45,778 nucleotides of DNA, taken from the NCBI GenBank assembly GCA_948436025.1, contig CAOJHH010000008.1, positions 1-45,778 of the forward strand. The letters are read 5' to 3'. Made by a program: the position numbers and the translations under genes. The notes under the pieces were generated by a model, which had not been told where the DNA came from, made no database searches, and saw only the letters and a program-made list of their open reading frames with translations. Positions within the stretch are counted from its first letter, which is position 1; every line of letters begins with the position of its first letter. Of this stretch, positions 45,517 to 45,778 are shown one piece after another. The DNA comes from an uncultured Clostridium sp. (GTDB lineage: Bacteria > Bacillota > Clostridia > TANB77 > CAG-508).

Positions 45517-45546
45517 ATTATACATTCCTTTTACTTTAAAAGTCAA
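45517..45546 (-). promoter_or_regulatory. Promoter of the antitoxin RNA-toxin unit
   Basis: Minus-strand -35 TTGACT (45541-45546), 18-nt spacer, -10 TATAAT (45517-45522). The start point would be near 45510. Confidence 0.8.
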
Positions 45547-45613
45547 GTGCTTTTATACAATAAATATATTATATTTTATGCAATTCTTTTAAAAATATTA
45601 ATTTCTAGCAACA

Positions 45614-45644
45614 AAAAATGACCCCAAGGGTCATTTTCTTGTTT
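45614..45644 (-). terminator. spoVG terminator
   Basis: Minus strand: AAAATGACCC and GGGGTCATTTT with a short TT centre, then TTGTTG. Confidence 0.8.
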
Positions 45645-45650
45645 ACTATA

Positions 45651-45778
45651 TTATTCTGCTGAATCTTCTGCTACTTCAGCATCTGGAGCATCATAAGCTT
45701 CTAAGATAGCTGCTTGGATTTTCTCTCTTGTTTCAGCATTGATTGGATGAGCTATATCTTTGAAATCTCCGTTTGGAG
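45651..45778 (-). CDS. spoVG: SpoVG, 3' end (gene continues past the right edge)
   Basis: The visible 41 residues are [20 protein letters not shown], then [10 protein letters not shown] and the acidic tail [11 protein letters not shown]. The first part is the highly conserved end of SpoVG, an RNA/DNA-binding regulator of septation and many other genes in Firmicutes. A CGGA occurs in AAC GGA but out of frame, so it is normal reading. Stop TAA at 45651-45653. Confidence 0.93.
   Translation of the reverse strand, partial: PNGDFKDIAHPINAETREKIQAAILEAYDAPDAEVAEDSAE

Noticed and set aside
45768..45772. CGGA in spoVG as a ninth frameshift site
   Set aside because: The frame reads AAC GGA; the CGG is out of frame and no shift is needed.

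Overview
The window comes from an AT-rich, low-GC Gram-positive bacterium (Firmicutes/Bacillota), most likely an uncultured Clostridia-like lineage. The evidence is a T-box leader on thrS, an S-box (SAM-I) leader on metK, spoVG, the c-di-AMP synthase cdaA, rqcP, a zinc-type rpsZ, and the S10-spc-alpha ribosomal cluster in Firmicutes order. Almost every gene lies on the minus strand.

Layout, left to right. A coiled-coil repeat protein runs off the left edge (1-436). Then come thrS with its T-box, a small membrane protein, pgi, a two-component pair, dnaE, a membrane-anchored XRE protein, rqcP, a metallophosphatase, a Bro-N protein and an Rpn-type nuclease (620-14577). A mixed block follows with truA, a HAD phosphatase, cdaA, small proteins, two half-length TauE-like proteins, rarA, ruvA, a J-domain protein and a broken XRE regulator (14639-23767). 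Next are metK with its S-box leader, then rplQ-rpoA-rpsD-rpsK-rpsM-rpmJ-infA-map-adk (23942-30482). An insertion zone (30596-31802) separates adk from secY. It holds an orphan antitoxin-like peptide, a 0.6-kb element with long inverted repeats and a DUF559 nuclease gene, and a small Cys/Arg-rich ORF. The secY to rpsJ block (31876-42890) is read from a strong promoter at 43112-43140. The right end has a small unknown gene, a PepV-like dipeptidase, a probable type III toxin-antitoxin locus with a shrunken toxin, and the 3' end of spoVG.

The most striking feature is a repeated +1 frameshift. Seven genes (a histidine kinase, truA twice, a TauE-like gene, rarA, ruvA, map, and the DUF559 nuclease) are each interrupted by exactly one extra base per site. 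All eight sites have the same form: an in-frame CGG followed by A or G. Skipping the C and reading GGA/GGG as glycine restores the family sequence. That glycine is usually in a conserved motif: the Walker A of RarA, the GRTD loop of TruA, the G box of the kinase. By hand count there are about 100 CGG triplets in the minus-strand genes. The only in-frame ones are these eight. This suggests that CGG is unassigned or starved as a triplet and that CGGR is read as a four-base glycine codon, or as an efficient programmed +1 shift. The two places where CGG appears to be read as a plain triplet are plus-strand ORFs of unknown family: one CGG followed by T in the gene at 43273, and three CGGs in the small ORF at 31626. 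A motif-specific sequencing artefact is the main alternative.
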